DNA of 64,000 nt from an uncultured Roseateles sp. (lineage in GTDB: Bacteria > Pseudomonadota > Gammaproteobacteria > Burkholderiales > Burkholderiaceae_C), in the NCBI RefSeq assembly GCF_945956965.1, contig NZ_CAMFJS010000003.1, positions 186,001 to 250,000 of the forward strand, read 5' to 3'. Position numbers and translations under genes: made by a program. Positions within the stretch are counted from its first letter, which is position 1. Every line of letters begins with the position of its first letter. Under the pieces are notes generated by a model. It searched no databases. It had not been told where the DNA came from and worked only from the letters and a program-made list of their open reading frames with translations. Positions 11,337 through 19,513 of the stretch are shown one piece after another.

Positions 11337-11571
11337 CGAGGGCCCAGGCGCTTGCAAGCGCTTGGGCCCTCGACTGGTCTGTCACGAAAGTATTTCTTGT
11401 CAGTTGGTGACAGTCTTGCCGCGTGTATCGCGGCAAGCCCTTAGTCAGCCGAGCCAAGCCTTCCGGCTTGGCTGCGCGGCATCAGAGCTACTCGGGGGTA
11501 CTGAGCCCGCGCACAAACTCCATCGGAGTTTATGGCTGGCGAAGGCCCAGGCGCTTGCAAGCGCCTGGGCC
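11337..11571. repeat. Cluster of six inverted repeats bracketed by two direct copies of a palindromic element
   Basis: 11337-11372 CGAGGGCCCAGGCGCTTG/CAAGCGCTTGGGCCCTCG; 11398-11412; 11415-11437 CTTGCCGCG-TGTAT-CGCGGCAAG; 11452-11473 AGCCAAGCC-TTCC-GGCTTGGCT; 11515-11531 AAACTCC-ATC-GGAGTTT; 11544-11571 perfect GGCCCAGGCGCTTG/CAAGCGCCTGGGCC. Confidence 0.85.
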
Positions 11572-11597
11572 CGAGGGCGGTCTGTCACACAAGGTCA

Positions 11598-12182
11598 TTA
11601 GTTGGCGTACGGCAATGACGAGTGATGCAGCACGATGCGCACGGTGCCGGTGTCTTCTTTCTTGAAGGTCCAGGTTTTGTCCACAGTGGTGACCTTGCCG
11701 GCCGCGTCGGTCATGGCGACTTTGCCCATGGTGTTGGCAACATCACCGTTGATGTGCACGGCGGCGTTGCTGATCTCGACCTTTTTCCAGCCCTTGAGCG
11801 CAAAGCCCTTGTCGTTCGGGAAAGCTTTGTCGCCGCCGACGAAGTAGGCCAAAGCGCCTTGCTTGGTGGTGCGGAAGGTTTGCGGGTTGGTGGTCAGCGT
11901 GGGCTTGAACAGCACCGGGCCGAGGTTATAGCCATAGGCCGCGTCCAGCACGGCGCTGGCGGTGGCCTGGGCCTTGGCAAAGCCGCCGGCCGCGTAGTCG
12001 TCGCTGATCTTCACCAGCGCGTCGCCCCAGGCTTTTTGCGCCGCATGCACTTCAGCCAGGGAGATATTGGCGTCGTAGACGCGGGCCTCATTGGCCACCA
12101 CGCTGGACTGTGCCACCGCGCTGCCGGCCACGAAGGCCATGGCTGCGGCCAGGGACAAGATGCTGGAATTGAGCTTTTTCAT
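11598..12182 (-). CDS. Secreted protein, nuclear-transport-factor-2/SnoaL-like fold suspected; function unknown
   Basis: Start MKKLNSSILSLAAAMAFVAGSAVAQS gives a signal peptide; C-terminal half (AAVHINGDVANTMGKVAMTDAAGKVTTVDKTWTFKKEDTGTVRIVLHHSSLPY) resembles DUF4440/SnoaL-type sequences. Confidence 0.7.
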   Translation of the reverse strand: MKKLNSSILSLAAAMAFVAGSAVAQSSVVANEARVYDANISLAEVHAAQKAWGDALVKISDDYAAGGFAKAQATASAVLDAAYGYNLGPVLFKPTLTTNPQTFRTTKQGALAYFVGGDKAFPNDKGFALKGWKKVEISNAAVHINGDVANTMGKVAMTDAAGKVTTVDKTWTFKKEDTGTVRIVLHHSSLPYAN

Positions 12183-12295
12183 ACTGTGCCTTTGTGCGCC
12201 GACGTGAAGCGTCTCGCGCTGGAATGGGTTGGGTTTCAAGGTCCTTGTGCGCCGAAGCGGCACGGACTTGATTCTCAAATTCGCCCCCAACTGCC

Positions 12296-12351
12296 CGCAT
12301 GAATGGCAGATGAACCGCCGCCCACAAACAGATGAACGGCAGATGAACGGC
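12296..12351 (-). promoter_or_regulatory. Phased direct repeats resembling OmpR-family response regulator boxes
   Basis: Minus-strand reading: GCC GTTCATCTGCC GTTCATCTGTT TGTGGGCGGCG GTTCATCTGCC ATTCATGCG; four TTCATST-like units in 11-bp phase, ~115 bp upstream of the 12182 start codon. Confidence 0.6.
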
Positions 12352-12462
12352 CACGCCAGACCACATGCGCGCCTGCACTTGCGCCCACCCGCGAACGGCA
12401 TCCAAGCCCTCTTGATCCAGCGCAAGCGCAAAGCCTCGCCGCTTGCGCTAAGCTCGCCGCCC

Positions 12463-12948
12463 ATGAGCACCCTCACCTGGACCGACGACCTGGCTCTGCA
12501 GCACCCGCAGATCGACCAGACCCATCAAGAATTCGTAGAACTGCTGAACCGCTGGGGTGAGGCCGTGAGCACTGGCGTGGAGGCCAATATCTTGCCGCTC
12601 TACCAAGAGCTGCTGGCCCATACCGAAGCCCATTTCGGCATGGAAGAAGGCTGGATGGCGGCCACCGGCTTCGCTCCCGACAACTGCCACAGCAAACAAC
12701 ACAATATGGTGCTGGACGTGATGCGCCAGGTGCTGGTGCACGCGCAAGCCCATGGCGACTTCGAGCCCATGGGCAATCTGGTGCCCGAACTGGTGAAATG
12801 GTTCCCGGCCCACGCCGAAATGATGGACGCGGCGCTGATTTTCCACATGAATCAAGTCGGCTTTGATGCCGCCACCGGCCAACTCGCCAAGCCTTTGGCC
12901 ACAGAAGCGACAAGCATCAGCTCCTGCGGCAGCAATAGCTGCGGCTGA
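12463..12948 (+). CDS. Bacteriohemerythrin / hemerythrin domain protein
   Basis: HPQIDQTHQEFVELLN...HTEAHFGMEEGWM...HSKQHNMVLD...WFPAHAEMMDAAL: canonical hemerythrin His/Glu/Asp ligand pattern. Confidence 0.93.
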   Translation: MSTLTWTDDLALQHPQIDQTHQEFVELLNRWGEAVSTGVEANILPLYQELLAHTEAHFGMEEGWMAATGFAPDNCHSKQHNMVLDVMRQVLVHAQAHGDFEPMGNLVPELVKWFPAHAEMMDAALIFHMNQVGFDAATGQLAKPLATEATSISSCGSNSCG

Positions 12949-12964
12949 ACGCCATAGGCGGGTT

Positions 12965-12988
12965 CGCCCGGCACGCGCCCGCCGGGCG
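12965..12988. terminator. Hairpin between convergent genes
   Basis: CGCCCGGC-ACGCGCCC-GCCGGGCG perfect 8-bp stem. Confidence 0.45.
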
Positions 12989-13002
12989 CCACCGGGCCGA
13001 GG

Positions 13003-13863
13003 TCATGGCCGCTCGCTGGCTGAGCCTTTGGGCTGGCGCAAGGTGTCGGTGTTCGCCAAGGCGTCGATCACCGGCCGCCACTCCGGGTCCGTGCGCAACT
13101 CGGACACGCAGCGCTTCAAAAACGCATTCAGCTCGACCTGAGAGCGGTCACTCATTAAGCGGCGATCCACCGTGACGCGCGGCTTGGCGGCGACGTAAAG
13201 CCAGCTGTCCAGCCCAGGAATCTGCTCACGAAAATAAGGCAGCGCTGCGGCCTGGATAAAGGTCACATCAATGCGACCGAGTTGCAGCTTGCGCAGATTG
13301 GCCTCACCGCCCACCCCGTCCTCGCGGCGGAACCGGCCGGCGGCGATGGCCGCATCCATATCGGGCAGTTGCCGGCCCCGAATGGCACCGAAAACAAGAC
13401 CGTCAAAAGAACTGATGTCCACAAAGTCCACCGGCTTGTCGCGCCGGGAGACGATCCAGACCGCGTCGCGCAAGAGCGGCTCGCTCCACCAGTACTTCTG
13501 CATCTTGGGGTCGAGCATAAAGTCTGGGCCCACCCAGGCCACCACGCCCAACCAGCCCGGGCGCGACAGCACATCCCGGTCCAGGCGCGCGCGCGGAATG
13601 TCGGTCGCCACAAACTGATAGCGGCCGCCGGACTTGCGGCTCAGCCAGGCAGCCAGCTTGTGGCTCAGATTGCCGGCCAAGGCGGGGCTGTATGGCGGAT
13701 CGGTGTAATAGCTGTAAAGCGGCAGCAATTGGGCCGCTGCCGCAGCCTGCGCCACCAGCACGCCCGGCCAGAGAGCCGCCAGCGCCATGGTCAGTTGAAC
13801 GCCCATGCGGCGGCGGCCGCAATATTGAGCGCCATCTGAGCGCAAGCCCCAAGTCTTGGCCAT
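13003..13863 (-). CDS. Periplasmic solute-binding protein-like (SBP_bac_3 / PAAT type)
   Basis: Signal-like N-terminus MAKTWGLRSDGAQ...LTMALAALWPGVLVAQAAAAAQ; LYSYYTDPPYSP start of mature domain, later GRIDVTFIQAAALPYF; start codon uncertain. Confidence 0.65.
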   Translation of the reverse strand: MAKTWGLRSDGAQYCGRRRMGVQLTMALAALWPGVLVAQAAAAAQLLPLYSYYTDPPYSPALAGNLSHKLAAWLSRKSGGRYQFVATDIPRARLDRDVLSRPGWLGVVAWVGPDFMLDPKMQKYWWSEPLLRDAVWIVSRRDKPVDFVDISSFDGLVFGAIRGRQLPDMDAAIAAGRFRREDGVGGEANLRKLQLGRIDVTFIQAAALPYFREQIPGLDSWLYVAAKPRVTVDRRLMSDRSQVELNAFLKRCVSELRTDPEWRPVIDALANTDTLRQPKGSASERP

Positions 13864-14319
13864 GGTCCTGACAGTTCCTATCCAGCGGGGTACGACGCGG
13901 CAGCATAGCAACTCGAACCTTGCGGCGAGCAATAAAAATGCCATTTGGCAGCAGCGGACTCTGGTCTCGCCCCGGGTCGCTAGGAACGCGACGCAGCCGT
14001 GCGCAAAATGGAAAAGTCGAGCTCGCAGCCCATTCAGGCTTGCGACAACTCGACTTGCCACCTCTTCGCTTGCAGCCGCGATGCCCGCCCATTTGGCTAA
14101 GACCGCATGCTGCCCTCCTTCAAATACGCTCCCTGCGCTGAGCGCCAGTCAGATCAAAGCCGACTGTCGCGCTGATCGCGCGTTCGCTGCCGGGCTCCAG
14201 GCCCAGTCTCGCTTCGCAGCCCTCGTTGGCTGGGCACGAGCATAGAGCCCGACCCGCTTTGCCGCCACCTGTCAAGCCTGACAGGTGACGTAAGGGCAGC
14301 CTAGCAAATCGGCCGGCCC

Positions 14320-15717
14320 TCAGTGCCTGGCCATCTTGAAGGCCGACACGGCCTCACTCAAGACCGCGGCATGGTCGCGCAGACTTTGCGCGGCGGCGGC
14401 AGACTCCTCCACCAGGGCGGCGTTCTGCTGGGTCATCTGATCCAGCTCGTTCACCGAGGCAGTGACCTGCACAATGCCCTGGCTCTGCTCAGCGGCCGAG
14501 GTGGAAATCTCGCCGATGATGTCGCTGACCTGCTTCACCGAGGCGACGATATCGCCCATGGTCTGGCCAGCGTCGTTGACCAGGCGCGAGCCGTCTTCCA
14601 CCCGCGCCATGCTGTTGCCGATGAGCCCCTTGATTTCACGGGCGGCCTCAGCGCTGCGCTGTGCCAGGCTGCGCACCTCGCCGGCCACCACGGCAAAACC
14701 ACGCCCTTGCTCGCCGGCACGAGCGGCTTCAACGGCGGCATTCAGGGCCAGGATATTGGTCTGGAAGGCAATGCCGTCGATGACGCCAATGATGTCGCCA
14801 ATCTTGCGTGAGCTGGTGTTGATGTCGTCCATGGTGCTGACCACCTGGCTCACCACATCGCCGCCACGCTGCGCCACGGCTGCCGCCGAATGCGCCAGCT
14901 GGCTGGCGGTGCGAGCCGAATCTGCGCTCTGGCTGACGGTGCGCGTCAGCTGCTCCATGGAGCTGGCAGCACGCTGCAGATTGCTGGCGGCTTGCTCGGT
15001 TCGGGTGGACAAGTCCAGGCTACCCGCGGCAATTTCGTCGGCCGCGGTGCGAATGGAGTCGGTGCTGCCCCGCACCGAGGCCATGGCGTCCTCAACGGCG
15101 CCCAGTGCTTCCAACATGCGCCGCGTTGTGGGGGCCTTGCTCTGGGTCTGGATAGCGGCAAAGTCCACCTTGCCGTCGTCGGTGCGCAGGCGCTGGGCAA
15201 TCGTGTTGAGTTCCTCGCCCACCGAAAAGTCGCGCCGCGCGCCGGCGGCCAGCACCAGCAAGACGCCGGCCTCGGCCACCACAAATGCCGCATGTTCCAG
15301 CACGATGGCCAAGCCCGGCTTGGTGAAGCAGATCGGACCCCAAGCCCATTGCTGGAAATAGTTGAAGCTCAGGTGGTGCAAGGCCACCGTCACCGCTGCC
15401 GCCAAAATCGGCAGCGGGCTTCGGTAGACAGCCGTCACGGCCAGGAAGGCGAACACGCTGAAGTGCGCCTCGGTGTGGCCACGCGCCACCTGTATCATCA
15501 AGGCCACCATGGCCATACCCAAAAAGGGCAGGCCCAGCTGGGAGCCGGCACCGCCACCGGACACCCAGGCGACGGCCACTGATGCCGCCAGCAAGAGCAG
15601 GCCCAGCCCCAAGGCCAGACCAAAGTTATCGTAAGCCGCCCCATAGCCCAGGCAACCCAGCAGCAGCAGCAAGATGGCACTCAGCAGGATGCGATCATTG
15701 GTTCGTATGGCATTCAT
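14320..15717 (-). CDS. Methyl-accepting chemotaxis protein with multi-TM N-terminal module and no obvious periplasmic domain
   Basis: Signalling hairpin [54 protein letters not shown]; hydrophobic N-terminal ~190 aa; start MNAIRTNDR chosen. Confidence 0.93.
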   Translation of the reverse strand: MNAIRTNDRILLSAILLLLLGCLGYGAAYDNFGLALGLGLLLLAASVAVAWVSGGGAGSQLGLPFLGMAMVALMIQVARGHTEAHFSVFAFLAVTAVYRSPLPILAAAVTVALHHLSFNYFQQWAWGPICFTKPGLAIVLEHAAFVVAEAGVLLVLAAGARRDFSVGEELNTIAQRLRTDDGKVDFAAIQTQSKAPTTRRMLEALGAVEDAMASVRGSTDSIRTAADEIAAGSLDLSTRTEQAASNLQRAASSMEQLTRTVSQSADSARTASQLAHSAAAVAQRGGDVVSQVVSTMDDINTSSRKIGDIIGVIDGIAFQTNILALNAAVEAARAGEQGRGFAVVAGEVRSLAQRSAEAAREIKGLIGNSMARVEDGSRLVNDAGQTMGDIVASVKQVSDIIGEISTSAAEQSQGIVQVTASVNELDQMTQQNAALVEESAAAAQSLRDHAAVLSEAVSAFKMARH

Positions 15718-15914
15718 TCGTATGGCTCCAGAAAAGAGCTGCTCTTTGCACATCAAGAACAGCCGACGCACGTCCGCACGCACGGGTTACAGCCCAGTTT
15801 CGGCGGCCAAGCAAGAACAAGAACCGTGAAGAAACCCCGGTTTTACCGATTTGTTCGAGTCCACGTGGGTCTGAGTAAGGCTGCAGCCAGCGTGGATTCA
15901 ACACGCGACAATGG

Positions 15915-17174
15915 ATGTCGATGAGCAGCCCGCCCCTCTCAAAACCTGACGGCCCAGCCCCCCTGCCCGAGCGCCTGATTGCGCATCTGGACATGGACGC
16001 CTTCTACGCCTCAGTGGAGTTGCTGCGCTACCCTGAGCTCAAAGGCCAGGCGGTGGTGATTGGCGGTCGCCGCGCCCATGCGCCGGTGGATCTGCCTGAT
16101 GGCACGCGGCGCTACGCCCGCTTGCGCGACTACACCGGCCGCGGCGTGGTCACCACCAGTACCTATGCGGCGCGTGACCTGGGCGTGTTCTCCGGCATGG
16201 GCTTGATGAAAGCCGCCCTGCGCGCGCCCGACGCCATCCTCTTGCCGACCGACTTTGATGCTTACCGCCACTACTCGCGCCTGTTCAAGCAGGCTGTGGC
16301 CGAGGTGGCGCCGGTGATTGAAGATCGCGGCATTGACGAGATTTACATCGACCTCAGCGAGGTGGCCGGCGTGCGCGAAGCCGTGGGCCACGACCCGCAA
16401 GGTGGCCTGCGTGCCGTGGCGCGCGAGATCAAAAACTCAGTGTTGCGCGCCACCGGGCTGACCTGCTCGATCGGCATCACGCCCAACAAGCTGCTGTCCA
16501 AAATCGCGTCCGAGATGGACAAGCCCGATGGCATCACGCTCTTGATGGCCGATGAGATCGAGGCCCGCATCTGGCCGCTGGGCGTGCGCAAGGTCAATGG
16601 CATCGGCCCCAAGGCCGGCGCCAAGCTGCAGGCCTTGGGGCTGGAGACGGTGGGTGATGTGGCAGCCGCCGCGCCCGCGCTGCTGATCGAGCATTTCGGC
16701 AAGAGCTTTGGCGCCTGGCTGCATGAGGCCTCGCACGGCCGCGACCAGCGCCCAGTGGTCACCCACAGCGAGCCCGTCAGCATCAGCCGCGAAACCACCT
16801 TCGAGCGCGACCTCCACGCCGTGCATGACCGGGCCGAGCTGGGCGCCATCTTCACCCGCTTGTGTGAACAGTTAGCGTCCGACCTCACGCGCAAAAACTA
16901 CCTCGGCCGCACCGTTGGCATCAAGCTGCGCTTTGAAGGCTTTCACACCGTCACCCGTGACCTCACACTCGATGCGCCCACCCAGGACGCGCAAGCCATA
17001 CGCCGCGCCGCCGGCGCCTGCCTCAAGCGCGTGCCGCTGGACAAGCGCATACGCCTGCTCGGCGTGCGCATGGGCAGCTTGAGCCGCCCCGGGGAAGCAC
17101 TGAGCCGCAAACGCAGCAAACTGGCCGCTGCGGGGCTTAGCATCCCAGTGGCCGAGAATCTCAGCTTGTTTTAA
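15915..17174 (+). CDS. dinB: DNA polymerase IV (Y-family)
   Basis: IAHLDMDAFYASVELLRYPEL, GIDEIYIDLSEV, CSIGITPNKLLSKIASEMDKP. Confidence 0.95.
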   Translation: MSMSSPPLSKPDGPAPLPERLIAHLDMDAFYASVELLRYPELKGQAVVIGGRRAHAPVDLPDGTRRYARLRDYTGRGVVTTSTYAARDLGVFSGMGLMKAALRAPDAILLPTDFDAYRHYSRLFKQAVAEVAPVIEDRGIDEIYIDLSEVAGVREAVGHDPQGGLRAVAREIKNSVLRATGLTCSIGITPNKLLSKIASEMDKPDGITLLMADEIEARIWPLGVRKVNGIGPKAGAKLQALGLETVGDVAAAAPALLIEHFGKSFGAWLHEASHGRDQRPVVTHSEPVSISRETTFERDLHAVHDRAELGAIFTRLCEQLASDLTRKNYLGRTVGIKLRFEGFHTVTRDLTLDAPTQDAQAIRRAAGACLKRVPLDKRIRLLGVRMGSLSRPGEALSRKRSKLAAAGLSIPVAENLSLF

Positions 17175-17206
17175 CCGCGGCCCCAACGCTAAAAAACCCA
17201 CGCCCC

Positions 17207-18358
17207 ATGCCCACCATCACCTGCATCGAAGACCTGCGCGCCTTGGCCGAAAAGCGCGTGCCCCGCATGTTCTACGACTATGCCGATTCCGGCAGCTGGA
17301 CCGAAGGCACTTACCGGGCTAACAGCTCGGACTTCGCGCCCATCCAGTTCCGCCAGCGCGTTGCCGTGAACATGGAAAACCGCAGCCTGGCCACGCAGAT
17401 GGTGGGCGTGGACACCAAGATGCCGGTGGCCATTGCGCCCACTGGCCTGACCGGCATGCAGCATGCCGACGGCGAGATGCTGGCGGCAATGGCGGCCAAG
17501 AAGTTCGGCATCCCCTTCACGCTCTCGACCATGAGCATCTGCTCCATCGAAGACATTGCCGCCCACACCCAAGCGCCTTTCTGGTTCCAGCTCTACATGA
17601 TGCGCGACCGCGATGCCATGGTGCGCATGATCGAACGCGCCCGCGCCGCGCGTTGCAGCGCCCTGGTGCTGACGCTGGATTTGCAGGTGATTGGCCAGCG
17701 CCACAAAGACCTCAAGAATGGCCTCAGCGCGCCACCGCGCCCAACACTGCGCAACATCCTCAATCTGCTGACCAAGCCCCGCTGGTGCCTCGGCATGGCC
17801 GGCACACGCCGCCACACCTTTGGCAATTTGGTCGGCCATGTCAAAGGCGTCAGCGATATGAGTTCGCTGGCGGCCTGGACCAATGAGCAGTTCGACCCGC
17901 GCCTGAGCTGGGCCGATGTGGAGTGGGTCAAAAAGCAATGGGGCGGCAAGCTCATCCTCAAAGGCATCATGGATGTAGAGGACGCCCGGCTGGCGGCGCA
18001 AAGCGGCGCCGATGCCATCATCGTCAGCAACCATGGTGGCCGGCAGCTGGACGGTGCCGAGTCCAGCATCCATGCCCTGCCCCGCATCGTGGCCGCCGTG
18101 GGCGATCAGATCGAAGTGCATATGGACAGCGGCATCCGCAGCGGCCAAGACGTGCTCAAGGCCTGGGCCCTGGGTGCGCGTGGCACTTACATCGGCCGCG
18201 CTTTTCTCTACGGCCTGGGCGCCATGGGTGAAGCCGGCGTGACCAAGGCGCTGGAGATCATTCACAAGGAATTGGACGTCAGCATGGCGTTTTGCGGCCA
18301 CACGCAGATTCAATCGGTCGGGCGCGAGATCTTGGTGCCGGGCAGCTTCAAGCTCTGA
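17207..18358 (+). CDS. lldD: FMN-dependent alpha-hydroxy-acid dehydrogenase (L-lactate dehydrogenase-like)
   Basis: RVPRMFYDYADSGSWTEGTYRAN, PVAIAPTGLTGMQHADGE, IVSNHGGRQLDGA. Confidence 0.9.
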   Translation: MPTITCIEDLRALAEKRVPRMFYDYADSGSWTEGTYRANSSDFAPIQFRQRVAVNMENRSLATQMVGVDTKMPVAIAPTGLTGMQHADGEMLAAMAAKKFGIPFTLSTMSICSIEDIAAHTQAPFWFQLYMMRDRDAMVRMIERARAARCSALVLTLDLQVIGQRHKDLKNGLSAPPRPTLRNILNLLTKPRWCLGMAGTRRHTFGNLVGHVKGVSDMSSLAAWTNEQFDPRLSWADVEWVKKQWGGKLILKGIMDVEDARLAAQSGADAIIVSNHGGRQLDGAESSIHALPRIVAAVGDQIEVHMDSGIRSGQDVLKAWALGARGTYIGRAFLYGLGAMGEAGVTKALEIIHKELDVSMAFCGHTQIQSVGREILVPGSFKL

Positions 18359-18405
18359 AGCCGGGTGGGCAGCAAAGCTCAGCCCGCCTCGGCCACCACG
18401 CCGAT

Positions 18406-19005
18406 TCAAGCCGCCGGCTGGCCTGGCGCCTCATAGGCATAAAGCAGCAACTCGCGGGCACCCTCGGCGCTATCGCCCAGCGGGTGCGGCATGGTTTTGT
18501 CATAACTCAGCCCCAGCTTTTCCAGCAGCTTGATCGAGCTTTGATTGCCTGGGCGCACGGTGGCCAGCACGCGCCGCAAGCCTAGCCGCGTGTGCGCCAG
18601 ATCCAACACCGCCGCAGCGGCCTCAAAGGCATAGCCCCGGCCCCAAAACTCGGGCAAAAAGGCAAAGCCGATGTCCACATCGGCCAGATAGGGCCGCTTG
18701 GCCAGGCCGCAAATGCCGACCGGGGCGACCGGGCCCACCGGTCCAGCTTGGTCCTTGCGCTCCACGATGTAAAAGCCAAAGCCCAGGCGGCTCACCATCT
18801 CCACCGGTCCGTTCAAGATATAGCTTTGCGCATCGGCCAGGGTCTTGACGCCGCGGTCGCCAATGAAGCGCAGCCATGAGGGCTCATTCAGCAAGCGCAG
18901 CATGAAGGCGGCGTCATCCACCGTCATATGGCGCAAGCGCAGGCGCTCGGTCGTCAGAACGATCACGGCCTCGGTCCTCAGAGAGGAAGCATGCGGATCG
19001 ATCAT
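18406..19005 (-). CDS. GNAT family N-acetyltransferase (RimJ/RimL-like)
   Basis: LTTERLRLRHMTVDDAAFMLRLLNEPSWLRFIGDRGV...GRGYAFEAAAAVLDLA...LATVRPGNQSSIKLLEKLGL; upstream start at 19023 also possible. Confidence 0.88.
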   Translation of the reverse strand: MIDPHASSLRTEAVIVLTTERLRLRHMTVDDAAFMLRLLNEPSWLRFIGDRGVKTLADAQSYILNGPVEMVSRLGFGFYIVERKDQAGPVGPVAPVGICGLAKRPYLADVDIGFAFLPEFWGRGYAFEAAAAVLDLAHTRLGLRRVLATVRPGNQSSIKLLEKLGLSYDKTMPHPLGDSAEGARELLLYAYEAPGQPAA

Positions 19006-19379
19006 TCGGTCGGCAAATGGCATACAGCCTCGACGTTATGCCCGTCCGGCCCGATCACAAAGGCGCCGTAATAGTTCGGGTGGTAAATCTCGCGAATGCC
19101 GGGCGCGCCATTGTCTTTGGCACCGGCTTGCAAGGCGGCCTCGTAAAAGGCCCGCACCTGGGCGCGGTTCTCTGCTGCGAAAGCGATGTGCTGGGGCGCG
19201 GCCACCGCGCCGCTCTCGCCCGGACCGAACCAGAACTGCGGCCGTCCCGCGCGGCCAAAGCCCGCCCAGCCTTTCACTTCCAGCACGAGACTGATATTCA
19301 GCGGCGCCAAGGCTTGGGTGAAGAATTGCTTGGCGGCGGCATAGTCGCTGACGGGGATGCCAATGTGGTCAAGAATCAT
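19002..19379 (-). CDS. VOC family protein (glyoxalase/bleomycin resistance-like)
   Basis: MILDHIGIPVSDYAAAKQFFTQALAPLNI...GPDGHNVEAVCH; 4-bp overlap with downstream GNAT gene. Confidence 0.9.
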   Translation of the reverse strand: MILDHIGIPVSDYAAAKQFFTQALAPLNISLVLEVKGWAGFGRAGRPQFWFGPGESGAVAAPQHIAFAAENRAQVRAFYEAALQAGAKDNGAPGIREIYHPNYYGAFVIGPDGHNVEAVCHLPTE

Positions 19380-19416
19380 GTGCGGCCGTCCTGAAGTTGG
19401 AAGTCGACAAAGAAAA

Positions 19417-19445
19417 AGGGCTGCCTGCATTGTGCAAACAGCCCT
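19417..19445 (-). terminator. Rho-independent terminator of the S46 peptidase gene
   Basis: AGGGCTG...CAGCCCT stem; minus strand gives stem followed by TTTTTCTTTG. Confidence 0.7.
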
Positions 19446-19513
19446 CTGTTCAGCAAACCCCTACAAGCCGGGGTCTGGCAGTTCGCGAAGCTTGATCCGC
19501 GCTACCCTGCTGC

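Noticed and set aside
11329-11665. Small ORFs over the palindrome cluster (11329-11601, 11423-11665)
   Set aside because: They read through inverted repeats, lack RBS and family features; better explained as a non-coding structured region.
13856-14245. 129-aa plus-strand ORF MAMVLTVPIQRGTTRQHSNSNLAASNKN... in the structured intergenic region
   Set aside because: No recognisable domain, no convincing RBS, and overlaps inverted repeats; treated as non-coding.
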